A stretch of DNA of 64,000 nucleotides, taken from assembly GCF_001655615.1 (NCBI RefSeq), contig NZ_CP011567.1, forward strand, positions 2,613,001 to 2,677,000. The letters are read 5' to 3'. A program made the position numbers and the translations under genes. This document shows, in pieces, positions 45,598 to 54,654 of this stretch. Within the stretch, counting starts at the first letter, position 1; the number at the start of each line of letters is the position of its first letter. This stretch comes from Pseudomonas sp. GR 6-02 (GTDB taxonomy: Bacteria > Pseudomonadota > Gammaproteobacteria > Pseudomonadales > Pseudomonadaceae). Under the pieces are notes generated by a model. It ran no database searches. It saw only the letters and a program-made list of their open reading frames with translations, and had not been told where the DNA came from.

Positions 45598-48500
45598 GTG
45601 AGTCATTTACTGGATCAACTGCGGTTTTTCAATCGCAAGCAAAACGAGTTTTCCGATGGTCATGGAGAGACTCGCAAAGAGTCTCGCGACTGGGAGAACG
45701 TCTACCGTTCGCGCTGGCAGTACGACAAGATCGTGCGTTCCACCCATGGGGTGAACTGCACCGGCTCGTGCTCGTGGAAAATCTACGTCAAGAACGGCCT
45801 GATCACCTGGGAAACCCAGCAGACCGATTACCCGCGCACCCGCAACGATTTGCCTAACCACGAACCCCGCGGTTGCCCGCGTGGCGCCAGTTACAGCTGG
45901 TACATCTACAGCGCCAACCGCCTCAAGTACCCGAAAATCCGCAAGCCGTTGCTCAAGCTCTGGCGCGAGGCGCGGCAGACCATGGCGCCGGTGGAAGCCT
46001 GGGCCAGCATTGTCGAGAACAAGGCCAAGGCCGACTCCTATAAAAGCAAGCGCGGCATGGGGGGCTTCATTCGCTCCAACTGGGAGGAAGTCAACGAGAT
46101 CATTGCCGCGTCCAACGTCTACACCATCAAGCAATACGGCCCGGACAGGATCGTCGGTTTCTCGCCGATTCCGGCCATGTCGATGGTCAGCTATGCCGCG
46201 GGTTCGCGTTATCTGTCGCTGATCGGCGGTGCGTGCCTGAGTTTCTATGACTGGTACTGCGACTTGCCACCGGCCTCGCCGATGGTCTGGGGCGAGCAAA
46301 CCGACGTGCCGGAATCGGCCGACTGGTACAACTCCAACTACATCATTGCCTGGGGCTCCAACGTCCCGCAGACCCGTACCCCCGATGCGCACTTTTTTAC
46401 CGAAGTCCGTTACAAGGGCACCAAGACCGTCGCCATCACCCCCGACTACTCGGAAGTCGCCAAGCTCACCGACCTGTGGCTCAACCCCAAGCAGGGTACC
46501 GATGCGGCGCTGGCCCAGGCGTTCAATCATGTGATCTTCAAAGAGTTTCACCTGGACAAACCGAGCGCGTATTTCACCGACTACGCCAAGCGCTTCACCG
46601 ATTTGCCGGTGCTGGTGCTGCTCAAACAAATGGTCGACAAGGCGCCGGGCGCCGGTTACCAGCCGGACCGTTTCTTGCGCGCCTCGGACCTTACCGACAA
46701 CCTCGGCCAGGAAAACAACCCGGAATGGAAAACCATCGCGCTGGATGTCAGCGGTGAACTGGTTTCTCCTCAGGGCTCCATCGGTTATCGCTGGGGCGAG
46801 AAGGGCAAGTGGAACATCCTGCCTCGTGAAGGCGGTGAAGGGCGTGAGATCGATCTGAAGCTGAGCCTGATCGGCGATGACGTCGCCGAAGTGGCGTTCC
46901 CGTATTTCGCTGGCGAGTCCCACGAACACTTCCAGCACGTCGCTGGCGATGCCGTGCAATACCGCCGCGTGCCGGTGCACAACGTGGTATTGGCCGATGG
47001 CAGTGTGGCCAAAGTCGCCACTGTGTTCGACCTGTCGGCCTCCAATCTGGCGATCGATCGTGGCCTGGGTGGCGCTAACGTCGCCAAGGACTACAACGAC
47101 GCAAGCGTACCCGGCACCCCGGCCTGGCAGGAGCAGATCACCGGCGTCAGCCGCGAGAAAGCGATCCAGATCGCCCGCGAGTTCGCCGATAACGCCGACA
47201 AGACCAAGGGGCGCTCGATGATCATCGTCGGCGCGGCGATGAACCACTGGTACCACATGGACATGAACTACCGCGGGCTGATCAACATGCTCATGCTCTG
47301 CGGGTGTGTCGGCCAGACCGGTGGCGGTTGGGCGCACTATGTCGGTCAGGAAAAACTGCGTCCGCAATGCGGCTGGCTGCCCCTGGCGTTCGGCCTGGAC
47401 TGGAACCGTCCACCACGGCAGATGAACGGCACCAGCTTCTTCTACGCCCACAGTTCGCAATGGCGCCACGAGAAAATGAGCATGCACGACGTGCTCTCGC
47501 CGCTGGCCGATAAATCACAGTTTCCCGAGCATGCCCTGGACTACAACATCCGTGCCGAACGCGCCGGCTGGTTGCCCAGCGCACCGCAACTCAACACCAA
47601 CCCGCTGCACATTTGCCGCGATGCCGCGGCAGCCGGCATGGACCCGAAAGACTACGTGGTCAAGTCGCTGCAAGACGGCTCGCTGCGCTTCTCCTGCGAA
47701 CAGCCGGACAGCCCGGTGAACTTCCCGCGCAACATGTTTATCTGGCGTTCCAATCTGCTGGGCTCCTCGGGCAAGGGCCACGAGTACATGCTCAAGTACC
47801 TGCTCGGCACCAAGAACGGGGTGATGAACGAAGACATCGGCCAGGTCGGGGATTGCAAACCCGAAGAAGCCGAATGGGTGGACGAGGGCGCCATCGGCAA
47901 GCTCGATCTGGTCACCACGCTGGATTTCCGCATGTCCTCGACCTGCGTCTATTCCGACATCGTCTTGCCGACCGCGACCTGGTACGAAAAGGACGACATG
48001 AACACCTCGGACATGCACCCGTTCATTCACCCGCTGTCGGCCGCCATCGACCCGGCGTGGGAATCGCGTTCCGACTGGGAAATCTACAAAGGCATCGCCA
48101 AGGCCTTTTCCAGCATGGCTGAAGGGCATCTGGGCGTTGAGAAGGACCTGGTGACCATCCCGCTGATGCACGACAGCGTCGGTGAACTGGCTCAACCTTT
48201 TGGCGGCACCGACTGGAAAAGCGCCGGCGTGGCCCCGGTGCCAGGCAAGAACGCGCCGAACCTGCATGTGGTGGAGCGTGATTACCCGAACATTTACAAG
48301 CAGTTTTCCTCGCTGGGGCCATTGCTGGAAAAACACGGCAACGGTGGCAAGGGCATCAACTGGAACACCGACGCCGAAGTGAAATTCCTCGGTGCGCTCA
48401 ATCACCGCGAAGGGGCTGCCGGGATCAGTCATGGCCGGCCGAAAATCGACTCGGCGATCGATGCTGCTGAAGTGATTCTGTCCCTGGCGCCGGAAACCAA

Positions 48501-49371
48501 TGGCCATGTCGCCGTCAAGGCCTGGGCTGCGTTGTCGGAATTTACCGGCATCGATCACAGCCACCTGGCGTTATCCAAGGAACACGAGGCGATCCGATTC
48601 CGCGACATTCAGGCGCAGCCGCGCAAGATCATTTCCAGCCCTACCTGGTCGGGTCTCGAAGACGATCACGTCAGCTACAACGCCGGCTACACCAACGTTC
48701 ACGAAGCCATCCCATGGCGCACCATCACCGGTCGCCAGCAGTTCTACCAGGATCACCCGTGGATGCAGGCATTCGGCGAGCAACTGATGAGTTACCGCCC
48801 GCCGGTCAACACCCGCACCATTGCAGGAGTGAAAGGCAAGCGCAGCAACGGCGAGACCGAAATCGTCCTGAACTGGATTACTCCGCACCAGAAATGGGGC
48901 ATCCACAGCACTTACAGCGACAACCTGCTGATGCTGACCCTCAGCCGCGGCGGGCCGATTGTCTGGCTCTCGGAGAACGACGCGAAACGCGCCGGCATTG
49001 AAGACAACGACTGGATCGAATGCTTCAACGCCAACGGCGCGCTGACCGCACGAGCGGTGGTCAGCCAGCGGGTCAAGGACGGCATGGTGATGATGTACCA
49101 CGCCCAGGAACGGATCGTGAACGTGCCTGGTTCGGAAACCACCAAGACCCGTGGCGGCCACCACAACTCGGTCACCCGCGTGGTGCTCAAACCGACCCAC
49201 ATGATCGGCGGCTATGCACAGCAGGCCTACGGTTTCAACTATTACGGCACGGTCGGTTGCAACCGCGATGAATTCGTCGTGGTACGCAAAATGGCCAAAG
49301 TCGACTGGCTCGATGGCTCAAACGGCGATGACCTGCCGCGTCCTCTGCCGACCGATATCGAGGAGAACTGA
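45598..49371 (+). CDS. narG: Respiratory nitrate reductase alpha subunit NarG
   Basis: 1257 aa. A GTG start at 45598 is taken, after GAGAGG; in-frame extension to 45490 would overlap narK2. The N-terminal region carries the FS0 cluster ligands (HGVNCTGSCSWKIYVK) and the molybdenum-bis-MGD site (YCDLPPASPMVWGEQTDVPE). It reduces nitrate at the cytoplasmic face with NarH and NarI. There is no signal peptide beyond a vestigial twin-arginine-like RFFNRKQ, as is usual for NarG. Confidence 0.97.
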   Translation: MSHLLDQLRFFNRKQNEFSDGHGETRKESRDWENVYRSRWQYDKIVRSTHGVNCTGSCSWKIYVKNGLITWETQQTDYPRTRNDLPNHEPRGCPRGASYSWYIYSANRLKYPKIRKPLLKLWREARQTMAPVEAWASIVENKAKADSYKSKRGMGGFIRSNWEEVNEIIAASNVYTIKQYGPDRIVGFSPIPAMSMVSYAAGSRYLSLIGGACLSFYDWYCDLPPASPMVWGEQTDVPESADWYNSNYIIAWGSNVPQTRTPDAHFFTEVRYKGTKTVAITPDYSEVAKLTDLWLNPKQGTDAALAQAFNHVIFKEFHLDKPSAYFTDYAKRFTDLPVLVLLKQMVDKAPGAGYQPDRFLRASDLTDNLGQENNPEWKTIALDVSGELVSPQGSIGYRWGEKGKWNILPREGGEGREIDLKLSLIGDDVAEVAFPYFAGESHEHFQHVAGDAVQYRRVPVHNVVLADGSVAKVATVFDLSASNLAIDRGLGGANVAKDYNDASVPGTPAWQEQITGVSREKAIQIAREFADNADKTKGRSMIIVGAAMNHWYHMDMNYRGLINMLMLCGCVGQTGGGWAHYVGQEKLRPQCGWLPLAFGLDWNRPPRQMNGTSFFYAHSSQWRHEKMSMHDVLSPLADKSQFPEHALDYNIRAERAGWLPSAPQLNTNPLHICRDAAAAGMDPKDYVVKSLQDGSLRFSCEQPDSPVNFPRNMFIWRSNLLGSSGKGHEYMLKYLLGTKNGVMNEDIGQVGDCKPEEAEWVDEGAIGKLDLVTTLDFRMSSTCVYSDIVLPTATWYEKDDMNTSDMHPFIHPLSAAIDPAWESRSDWEIYKGIAKAFSSMAEGHLGVEKDLVTIPLMHDSVGELAQPFGGTDWKSAGVAPVPGKNAPNLHVVERDYPNIYKQFSSLGPLLEKHGNGGKGINWNTDAEVKFLGALNHREGAAGISHGRPKIDSAIDAAEVILSLAPETNGHVAVKAWAALSEFTGIDHSHLALSKEHEAIRFRDIQAQPRKIISSPTWSGLEDDHVSYNAGYTNVHEAIPWRTITGRQQFYQDHPWMQAFGEQLMSYRPPVNTRTIAGVKGKRSNGETEIVLNWITPHQKWGIHSTYSDNLLMLTLSRGGPIVWLSENDAKRAGIEDNDWIECFNANGALTARAVVSQRVKDGMVMMYHAQERIVNVPGSETTKTRGGHHNSVTRVVLKPTHMIGGYAQQAYGFNYYGTVGCNRDEFVVVRKMAKVDWLDGSNGDDLPRPLPTDIEEN

Positions 49372-49372
49372 G

Positions 49373-50911
49373 ATGAAGATTCGCTCACAGATCGGCATGG
49401 TGCTGAACCTGGACAAGTGCATCGGTTGCCACACTTGTTCGATTACCTGCAAGAACGTCTGGACCAGCCGCGAAGGCATGGAATACGCCTGGTTCAACAA
49501 CGTCGAATCGAAACCCGGCATCGGTTACCCGAAAGAATGGGAAAACCAGGACAAGTGGAAGGGCGGCTGGATCCGCAATGCCAACGGCACGATCAACCCG
49601 CGCATCGGCGGTAAATTCCGGGTCTTGGCGAATATTTTCGCCAACCCGGACCTGCCGAGCCTCGACGATTACTACGAACCGTTCGACTTCGATTACCAGC
49701 ACCTGCATACCGCGCCGCTGGGCGAGCATCAGCCCACTGCGCGCCCGCGTTCGCTGATCTCTGGCAAGCGCATGGAGAAAATCGAATGGGGCCCGAACTG
49801 GGAAGAAATCCTCGGCACCGAATTCGCCAAGCGCCGCAAGGACAAGAACTTCGACAAGATCCAGGCGGACATTTACGGCGAATACGAAAACACCTTCATG
49901 ATGTATTTGCCGCGCCTGTGCGAGCACTGCCTCAACCCGGCGTGCGCAGCGTCGTGCCCGAGCGGGGCGATCTACAAGCGTGAAGAAGACGGCATTGTGC
50001 TGATCGACCAGGAAAAATGCCGTGGCTGGCGGATGTGCATCAGCGGCTGCCCGTACAAGAAGATCTATTTCAACTGGAAAAGCGGCAAGTCCGAGAAGTG
50101 CATCTTCTGCTACCCGCGTATCGAAGCCGGGATGCCGACTGTTTGCGCCGAAACCTGTGTCGGGCGTATCCGTTACCTCGGTGTGCTGCTGTATGACGCC
50201 GACCGCATCAGCGAAGTGGCGAGCACCGCCAATGAGCAAGACCTGTACGAGAAACAACTGGAGATCTTCCTCGATCCGAATGACCCGGCAGTGATTCGCC
50301 AGGCCCTGGCCGATGGCGTACCGCAGTCGGTGATTGATTCCGCCCAGCGTTCGCCGGTCTACAAAATGGCCGTGGACTGGAAACTCGCACTGCCGCTGCA
50401 CCCGGAATACCGCACCTTGCCAATGGTCTGGTACGTGCCGCCGCTGTCGCCGATCCAGAACGCCGCCACTGCCGGCACCGTGGGCATGAACGGGGTGATC
50501 CCGGATGTCGACAGCCTGCGTATTCCACTGAAGTACCTGGCGAACCTGCTGACAGCGGGCGATGAAAAACCGGTCAAGCGCGCACTTAAACGCTTGCTGG
50601 CGATGCGCGCCTACAAACGCTCCGAGCAAGTCGATGGCGTTCAGGACCTGCAAGTGTTGAAGGACGTCGGCTTGAGCGTGGCCCAGGTCGAAGAGATGTA
50701 TCGCTACCTGGCGATTGCCAACTATGAAGACCGCTTTGTGGTACCGAGTGCCCACCGTGAAGACGCCATGAGCGACGCCTTTGCCGAGCGCTCCGGTTGC
50801 GGCTTCAGTTTCGGCAGCGGTTGCAGCGGCAGCTCCGACACCAACATGTTCGGTGCGAAGAAAGCCAACCGCCGCGACGTCCTGAAAACCGTCCAGTTGT
50901 GGGAGGAATGA
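49373..50911 (+). CDS. narH: Respiratory nitrate reductase beta subunit NarH
   Basis: 512 aa electron-transfer subunit with four iron-sulfur clusters. Cysteine groups: CIGCHTCSITCKNVW, CEHCLNPACAASCPSG, CRGWRMCISGCPYKK (tryptophan replacing one cysteine, giving the 3Fe-4S cluster) and CIFCYPRIEAGMPTVCAETC. A glycine/cysteine-rich segment near the C-terminus (SGCGFSFGSGCSGSS) is seen in pseudomonad NarH. It starts two bases after narG. Confidence 0.97.
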   Translation: MKIRSQIGMVLNLDKCIGCHTCSITCKNVWTSREGMEYAWFNNVESKPGIGYPKEWENQDKWKGGWIRNANGTINPRIGGKFRVLANIFANPDLPSLDDYYEPFDFDYQHLHTAPLGEHQPTARPRSLISGKRMEKIEWGPNWEEILGTEFAKRRKDKNFDKIQADIYGEYENTFMMYLPRLCEHCLNPACAASCPSGAIYKREEDGIVLIDQEKCRGWRMCISGCPYKKIYFNWKSGKSEKCIFCYPRIEAGMPTVCAETCVGRIRYLGVLLYDADRISEVASTANEQDLYEKQLEIFLDPNDPAVIRQALADGVPQSVIDSAQRSPVYKMAVDWKLALPLHPEYRTLPMVWYVPPLSPIQNAATAGTVGMNGVIPDVDSLRIPLKYLANLLTAGDEKPVKRALKRLLAMRAYKRSEQVDGVQDLQVLKDVGLSVAQVEEMYRYLAIANYEDRFVVPSAHREDAMSDAFAERSGCGFSFGSGCSGSSDTNMFGAKKANRRDVLKTVQLWEE

Positions 50912-50913
50912 GC

Positions 50914-51669
50914 ATGCAAATTCTCAAAGTGATTTCGCTGCTGCTCGACTATCCGACCGAGACGCTGATTGGCGGGCGCGACGAACTGGAGCAAGCGATT
51001 ATCCAGTCACGGGAAATCAGCCCTAAACAGCGCGGTGCGTTGTTCGAATTGCTGGAGTTGATCTGCGCCAATGACCTGATGGACGGGCAGGAGCACTACG
51101 GCGCGCTGTTCGGCCGGGGGCGTTCGCTGTCGTTGCTGTTGTTCGAGCATGTGCACGGCGAATCCCGCGATCGTGGCCAGGCCATGGTCGACATGATGGC
51201 GCAATACGAAGCCGCCGGTTTTGCCATCGGCGTCAAGGAGCTGCCGGACTATATCCCGCTGTACCTGGAGTTCCTGTCCACCCGCGAAGACCTCGAGGCC
51301 CGCGAGGGCCTGGCGGATGTTTCGCACTTGCTGGCCTTGCTCGCGGCGCGTCTGGAAGAGCGCGAAAGCGCCTATGCCAGTTGCTTCCGGGCGTTGCTGC
51401 AAATCGCCGGGGCCGAGCCGCATCAGGCGGTGGCCGACCTGCGGGCGCAGGTGGCGGCGGAACCGCGCGACGACTCCCTCGAAGCCCTCGACAAGATCTG
51501 GGAAGAGGAGGCCGTGGACTTTCTCCAGGCCGAACAGCAAGACCGTTGCAGTTCGTTGCCTGGCGCCCCGGGCAAGGCCCGGGAAGAAAGCGCCGTGCCG
51601 TTGCACTGGGTGGATTTTCAGCATGAAGGGTTGGCCACCGTGCCAGCCAAGGAGGTAGGCAATGTCTAA
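50914..51669 (+). CDS. narJ: Nitrate reductase molybdenum cofactor assembly chaperone NarJ
   Basis: 251 aa TorD-like chaperone that inserts cofactors into NarG and controls its docking. N-terminus MQILKVISLLLDYPTETL; core HVHGESRDRGQAMVDM and ELPDYIPLYLEFLS. The ATG at 50914 is preferred over 50908 because GGAGG is seven bases away. It overlaps narI by eight bases. Confidence 0.95.
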   Translation: MQILKVISLLLDYPTETLIGGRDELEQAIIQSREISPKQRGALFELLELICANDLMDGQEHYGALFGRGRSLSLLLFEHVHGESRDRGQAMVDMMAQYEAAGFAIGVKELPDYIPLYLEFLSTREDLEAREGLADVSHLLALLAARLEERESAYASCFRALLQIAGAEPHQAVADLRAQVAAEPRDDSLEALDKIWEEEAVDFLQAEQQDRCSSLPGAPGKAREESAVPLHWVDFQHEGLATVPAKEVGNV

Positions 51670-52342
51670 ATGGAACCTGTTGTTGTTCGGGATCTATCCC
51701 TATGTCGCTTTGGCGATTTGCCTGATTGGCAGTTGGGCCCGTTTCGATCTGTCGCAGTACACCTGGAAGGCTGGCTCCAGCCAGATGCTCAACCAGCGCG
51801 GCATGCGCGTGGCGAGCAACCTCTTCCACATCGGTGTGCTGTTTGTACTGGCCGGGCATTTCGTCGGCCTGCTGACGCCTGCATCGGTTTATCACCATGT
51901 GATCAGCACCGAGAACAAGCAGTTGCTGGCGATGGTCTCCGGCGGGCTCTTCGGCCTGCTGTGCCTGATCGGCTTGCTGATGCTGGTCAATCGGCGGCTC
52001 ACCGATCCTCGGGTACGTGCCGCCTCCAGCGCTTCGGACATTTTGATTCTGCTGGTGCTGCTGGTGCAGTTGCTGCTCGGTTTGCTGACGATTGCAGCGT
52101 CCACCGCGCACATGGACGGTTCGGTGATGGTGATGCTCGCCGACTGGGCGCAGAACACCGTGCTGTTGCGGCCGATGGAAGCGGCGGCGTCCATTGCGCC
52201 GGTCGGGCTGACCTACAAGCTGCATGTGTTTCTCGGCTTGACCCTGTTCGTGTTGTTCCCCTTCACCCGTCTCGTACACATCGTCAGTGCACCGATCTGG
52301 TACCTGGGGCGTCGTTATCAAATCGTTCGGCAGAAAGTCTGA
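51662..52342 (+). CDS. narI: Respiratory nitrate reductase gamma subunit NarI
   Basis: 226 aa dihaem cytochrome b with five helices that oxidises quinol. Haem-ligand histidines lie in LFHIGVLFVLAGHFVGL and YKLHVFLGLTLFVLFPFTRLVH. Last core subunit of the operon. Confidence 0.96.
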   Translation: MSKWNLLLFGIYPYVALAICLIGSWARFDLSQYTWKAGSSQMLNQRGMRVASNLFHIGVLFVLAGHFVGLLTPASVYHHVISTENKQLLAMVSGGLFGLLCLIGLLMLVNRRLTDPRVRAASSASDILILLVLLVQLLLGLLTIAASTAHMDGSVMVMLADWAQNTVLLRPMEAAASIAPVGLTYKLHVFLGLTLFVLFPFTRLVHIVSAPIWYLGRRYQIVRQKV

Positions 52343-52352
52343 GGAGAACATC

Positions 52353-53309
52353 ATGTCAGGTGGATGTGGATGTGGCGGCGGTAACGGCGGCAGCGGTGGC
52401 TGCGGTTCTTCTAAAAATGCAGAGCTTTCGGTACCGGAAGTTGTCGACATCGCGCAGTTTGAAGCACTGCCGGTCGAGCCGGCGGCGGCCGAGGACGCCC
52501 CGGTGCAGTTGATCGCCAGCAGCGAACAGGAGTGGCCGATCATCAGCGTCAACGGGGTGTCGATCACGCCTGAGGCAATGGCCCAGGAGCTGCAATATCA
52601 CCCGGCCGAAAGCCGTGAAGAGGCGGTCTATCTGGCCGCCAGGGCACTGGTGATCCGCGAATTGTTGCAGCAGCGCATTGCCGAACTCGGCCTGGCGCTG
52701 GAGATCGGCGCTGGTGAGAACGAAGAAGAAGCGGCCACGCGTTTGTTGCTCGAACGCGAGGTGCACGTGCCGCAGTGCGACGAGGAAACCAGCCTGCGCT
52801 ACTACGAAAACAATCGCGGGCGCTTTCACAGCGCGCCGTTGCTGGCGGTGCGACACATCCTGCTCGAGTGCGCGCCGGATGATGTCGAGGCTCGCAGCCT
52901 TGCGCATGCTCAGGCCGAGATATTGCTGCAACGTCTGGAGGATTTCCCCGGCAGTTTCGCCGAGCTGGCGGTGAAATATTCGGCCTGCCCGTCGAAGGCT
53001 CAAGGCGGTTCTCTGGGGCAGATCAGCAAGGGCCAGACCGTGCCGGAACTGGAGCGTCAGCTGTTCACGCTGGCGCCCGGCCTGGCCAGTAAACCGCTGG
53101 AAAGTCGCTACGGCTGGCATGTGGTGAGTGTCGATCAGCGGATTGAAGGCATGCCGTTGCCTTATGAAGTGGTGTCGACGGCGATCCGCACGCAGTTGCA
53201 GCAGGGCGTCTGGCAAAAAGCGCTGGTGCAGTACCTGCAAACCCTGATCGGAGCGGCGGATATTCGTGGCATCCACTTGCAGGGCGCCGACTCACCGCTG
53301 GTGCAGTGA
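52353..53309 (+). CDS. Parvulin-type peptidyl-prolyl isomerase of the nar operon
   Basis: 318 aa, NifM/SurA-like. The PpiC domain is in the C-terminal half ([65 protein letters not shown]). The N-terminus is unusual: [18 protein letters not shown], three cysteines in a glycine run that could bind metal. There is no signal peptide, so it is cytoplasmic and probably helps fold or assemble NarGHI. GAGGAG precedes the ATG; gene order narI-ppi-moaA is known in pseudomonads. Confidence 0.88.
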   Translation: MSGGCGCGGGNGGSGGCGSSKNAELSVPEVVDIAQFEALPVEPAAAEDAPVQLIASSEQEWPIISVNGVSITPEAMAQELQYHPAESREEAVYLAARALVIRELLQQRIAELGLALEIGAGENEEEAATRLLLEREVHVPQCDEETSLRYYENNRGRFHSAPLLAVRHILLECAPDDVEARSLAHAQAEILLQRLEDFPGSFAELAVKYSACPSKAQGGSLGQISKGQTVPELERQLFTLAPGLASKPLESRYGWHVVSVDQRIEGMPLPYEVVSTAIRTQLQQGVWQKALVQYLQTLIGAADIRGIHLQGADSPLVQ

Positions 53310-53334
53310 GCATCGAGACAAACCGGGAGATGTG

Positions 53335-54327
53335 ATGAACGCTGTCATGCAGGATGGTTTTGGACGGCAGATCGATTATCTGCGGATGTCGGTGACGGAC
53401 CGTTGTGATTTTCGTTGTGTGTATTGCATGGCGAAAAACATGACCTTCCTGCCGCGTCAGCAGGTCCTGACGCTGGAGGAGTTGCAGCGCCTGGCAACGC
53501 TGTTCGTCGGGTTGGGCGTCCGCAAAATCCGCCTCACCGGCGGCGAGCCGCTGATTCGTCCGGGCATTGTCGAACTGTGCCGCAACATCGCCGCATTGCC
53601 CGGTTTGCGCGAACTGGTGATGACCAGCAACGGCTCGCAGCTGGGCCGTCTGGCCCGGCCGTTGGCGGAGGCAGGCGTCAAGCGGATGAACATCAGCCTC
53701 GATAGCCTGGACGGGCAGAAGTTTCGCGCGATCACCCGCAACGGCGATCTCGATCAGGTGCTGGGCGGCATTGAAGCCGCGCGGGGCGCGGGGTTTGAGC
53801 GGATCAAGCTGAACTGTGTGGTGATGAAGGGGCGCAACTTCGATGAAGTCCTGGCGTTGGTGCAGTACGCCATCGATCAGCGCATCGATATCAGTTTCAT
53901 TGAGGAAATGCCCTTGGGTGATGTCGGGCGTTCCCGGGGCGAATCGTTTTGTTCCAGCGATGAGGTCCGGGCGCTGATCGCCAGTGGTCACCGGTTGCTA
54001 GACAGCACTGAAAACAGCGGCGGACCGGCGCGCTATGTGCGTCTGGAACGCCATCCCGATACCCGGATCGGTTTCATTTCACCCAACAGCCATAACTTCT
54101 GCGGCACCTGCAACCGGGTGCGGATGACCGTTGAAGGGAAGCTTTTGCTCTGTCTGGGCCAGGACGACGCGCTGGATTTGCGTGGATTGTTGCGGCGTTA
54201 TCCGCTGGACGACCAGCCGCTGATCAATGCGGTGCAAAAGGCTTTGCGCGGCAAGCCATTGCGCCACGACTTCAACCCCGAAGGGGAGGTGCAGATTGTG
54301 CGGTTCATGAACATGAGTGGCGGTTGA
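53335..54327 (+). CDS. moaA: GTP 3',8-cyclase MoaA
   Basis: 330 aa radical-SAM enzyme that starts molybdenum cofactor synthesis. N-terminal cluster [11 protein letters not shown]-binding [10 protein letters not shown]-terminal cluster in [10 protein letters not shown] and a later cysteine (LLLCLGQ); the tail ends in Gly-Gly as required for activity. GGGAG precedes the ATG. It sits at the end of the nar operon and so is made when NarG needs cofactor. Confidence 0.95.
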   Translation: MNAVMQDGFGRQIDYLRMSVTDRCDFRCVYCMAKNMTFLPRQQVLTLEELQRLATLFVGLGVRKIRLTGGEPLIRPGIVELCRNIAALPGLRELVMTSNGSQLGRLARPLAEAGVKRMNISLDSLDGQKFRAITRNGDLDQVLGGIEAARGAGFERIKLNCVVMKGRNFDEVLALVQYAIDQRIDISFIEEMPLGDVGRSRGESFCSSDEVRALIASGHRLLDSTENSGGPARYVRLERHPDTRIGFISPNSHNFCGTCNRVRMTVEGKLLLCLGQDDALDLRGLLRRYPLDDQPLINAVQKALRGKPLRHDFNPEGEVQIVRFMNMSGG

Positions 54328-54366
54328 GCTGTTCTGTTAAGGAAAGAGTTTGCTAAAGACAATACT

Positions 54367-54497
54367 TGTGGCGAGGGAGCTTGCTCCCGCTGGGTTGCGA
54401 AGCAACCCTAAATGAGGCACCACGATTATTCAGACAAATCGAGCTTGCAGGATTGCGACCGCTTCGCGGCCGAGCGGGAGCAAGCTCCCTCGCCACA
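54367..54497. repeat. REPIN-type palindrome, family A copy 4
   Basis: 131 bases from TGTGGCGAGGGAGCTTGCTC to GAGCAAGCTCCCTCGCCACA, between moaA and the terminator. Confidence 0.86.
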
Positions 54498-54520
54498 GTG
54501 TTCGCACCGATTTTTCCTTC

Positions 54521-54543
54521 ACCGCCTTCGGGCGGTTTTTTTC
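54521..54543 (+). terminator. Intrinsic terminator after the nar operon
   Basis: ACCGCC-TTCG-GGCGGT followed by a run of T. The UUCG tetraloop and T-tract are strong features; it ends the narK1 to moaA transcript. Confidence 0.88.
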
Positions 54544-54554
54544 ACCGGCAAATC

Positions 54555-54568
54555 TTGATGTCGATCAA
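54555..54568 (+). promoter_or_regulatory. Anr/Dnr box upstream of nrdD
   Basis: TTGAT-GTCG-ATCAA, a perfect match, 86 bases before the nrdD ATG. Confidence 0.85.
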
Positions 54569-54596
54569 TTGCAGAACAGCACTTTGTCCGTAGTCT

Positions 54597-54643
54597 TCAC
54601 TGCATGTTGTGTTTGTTTGTGTATGAACATCTATATGTAGTAT
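54597..54643 (+). promoter_or_regulatory. Two NrdR boxes upstream of nrdD
   Basis: TCACTGCATGTTGTGT (54597-54612) and CATCTATATGTAGTAT (54628-54643) match the 16-mer ACACWATATNTWGTGT at about 13 and 12 positions. They are offset by 31 bases, the usual helical phase for paired NrdR boxes, and lie between the Anr/Dnr box and the ribosome site. Confidence 0.7.
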
Positions 54644-54654
54644 CTGGAGGCCAA

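Noticed and set aside
45607..47487. 626-codon frame antisense to narG
   Set aside because: Long antisense frames are common in GC-rich codon-biased genes; no start signal and the sense strand is certain.
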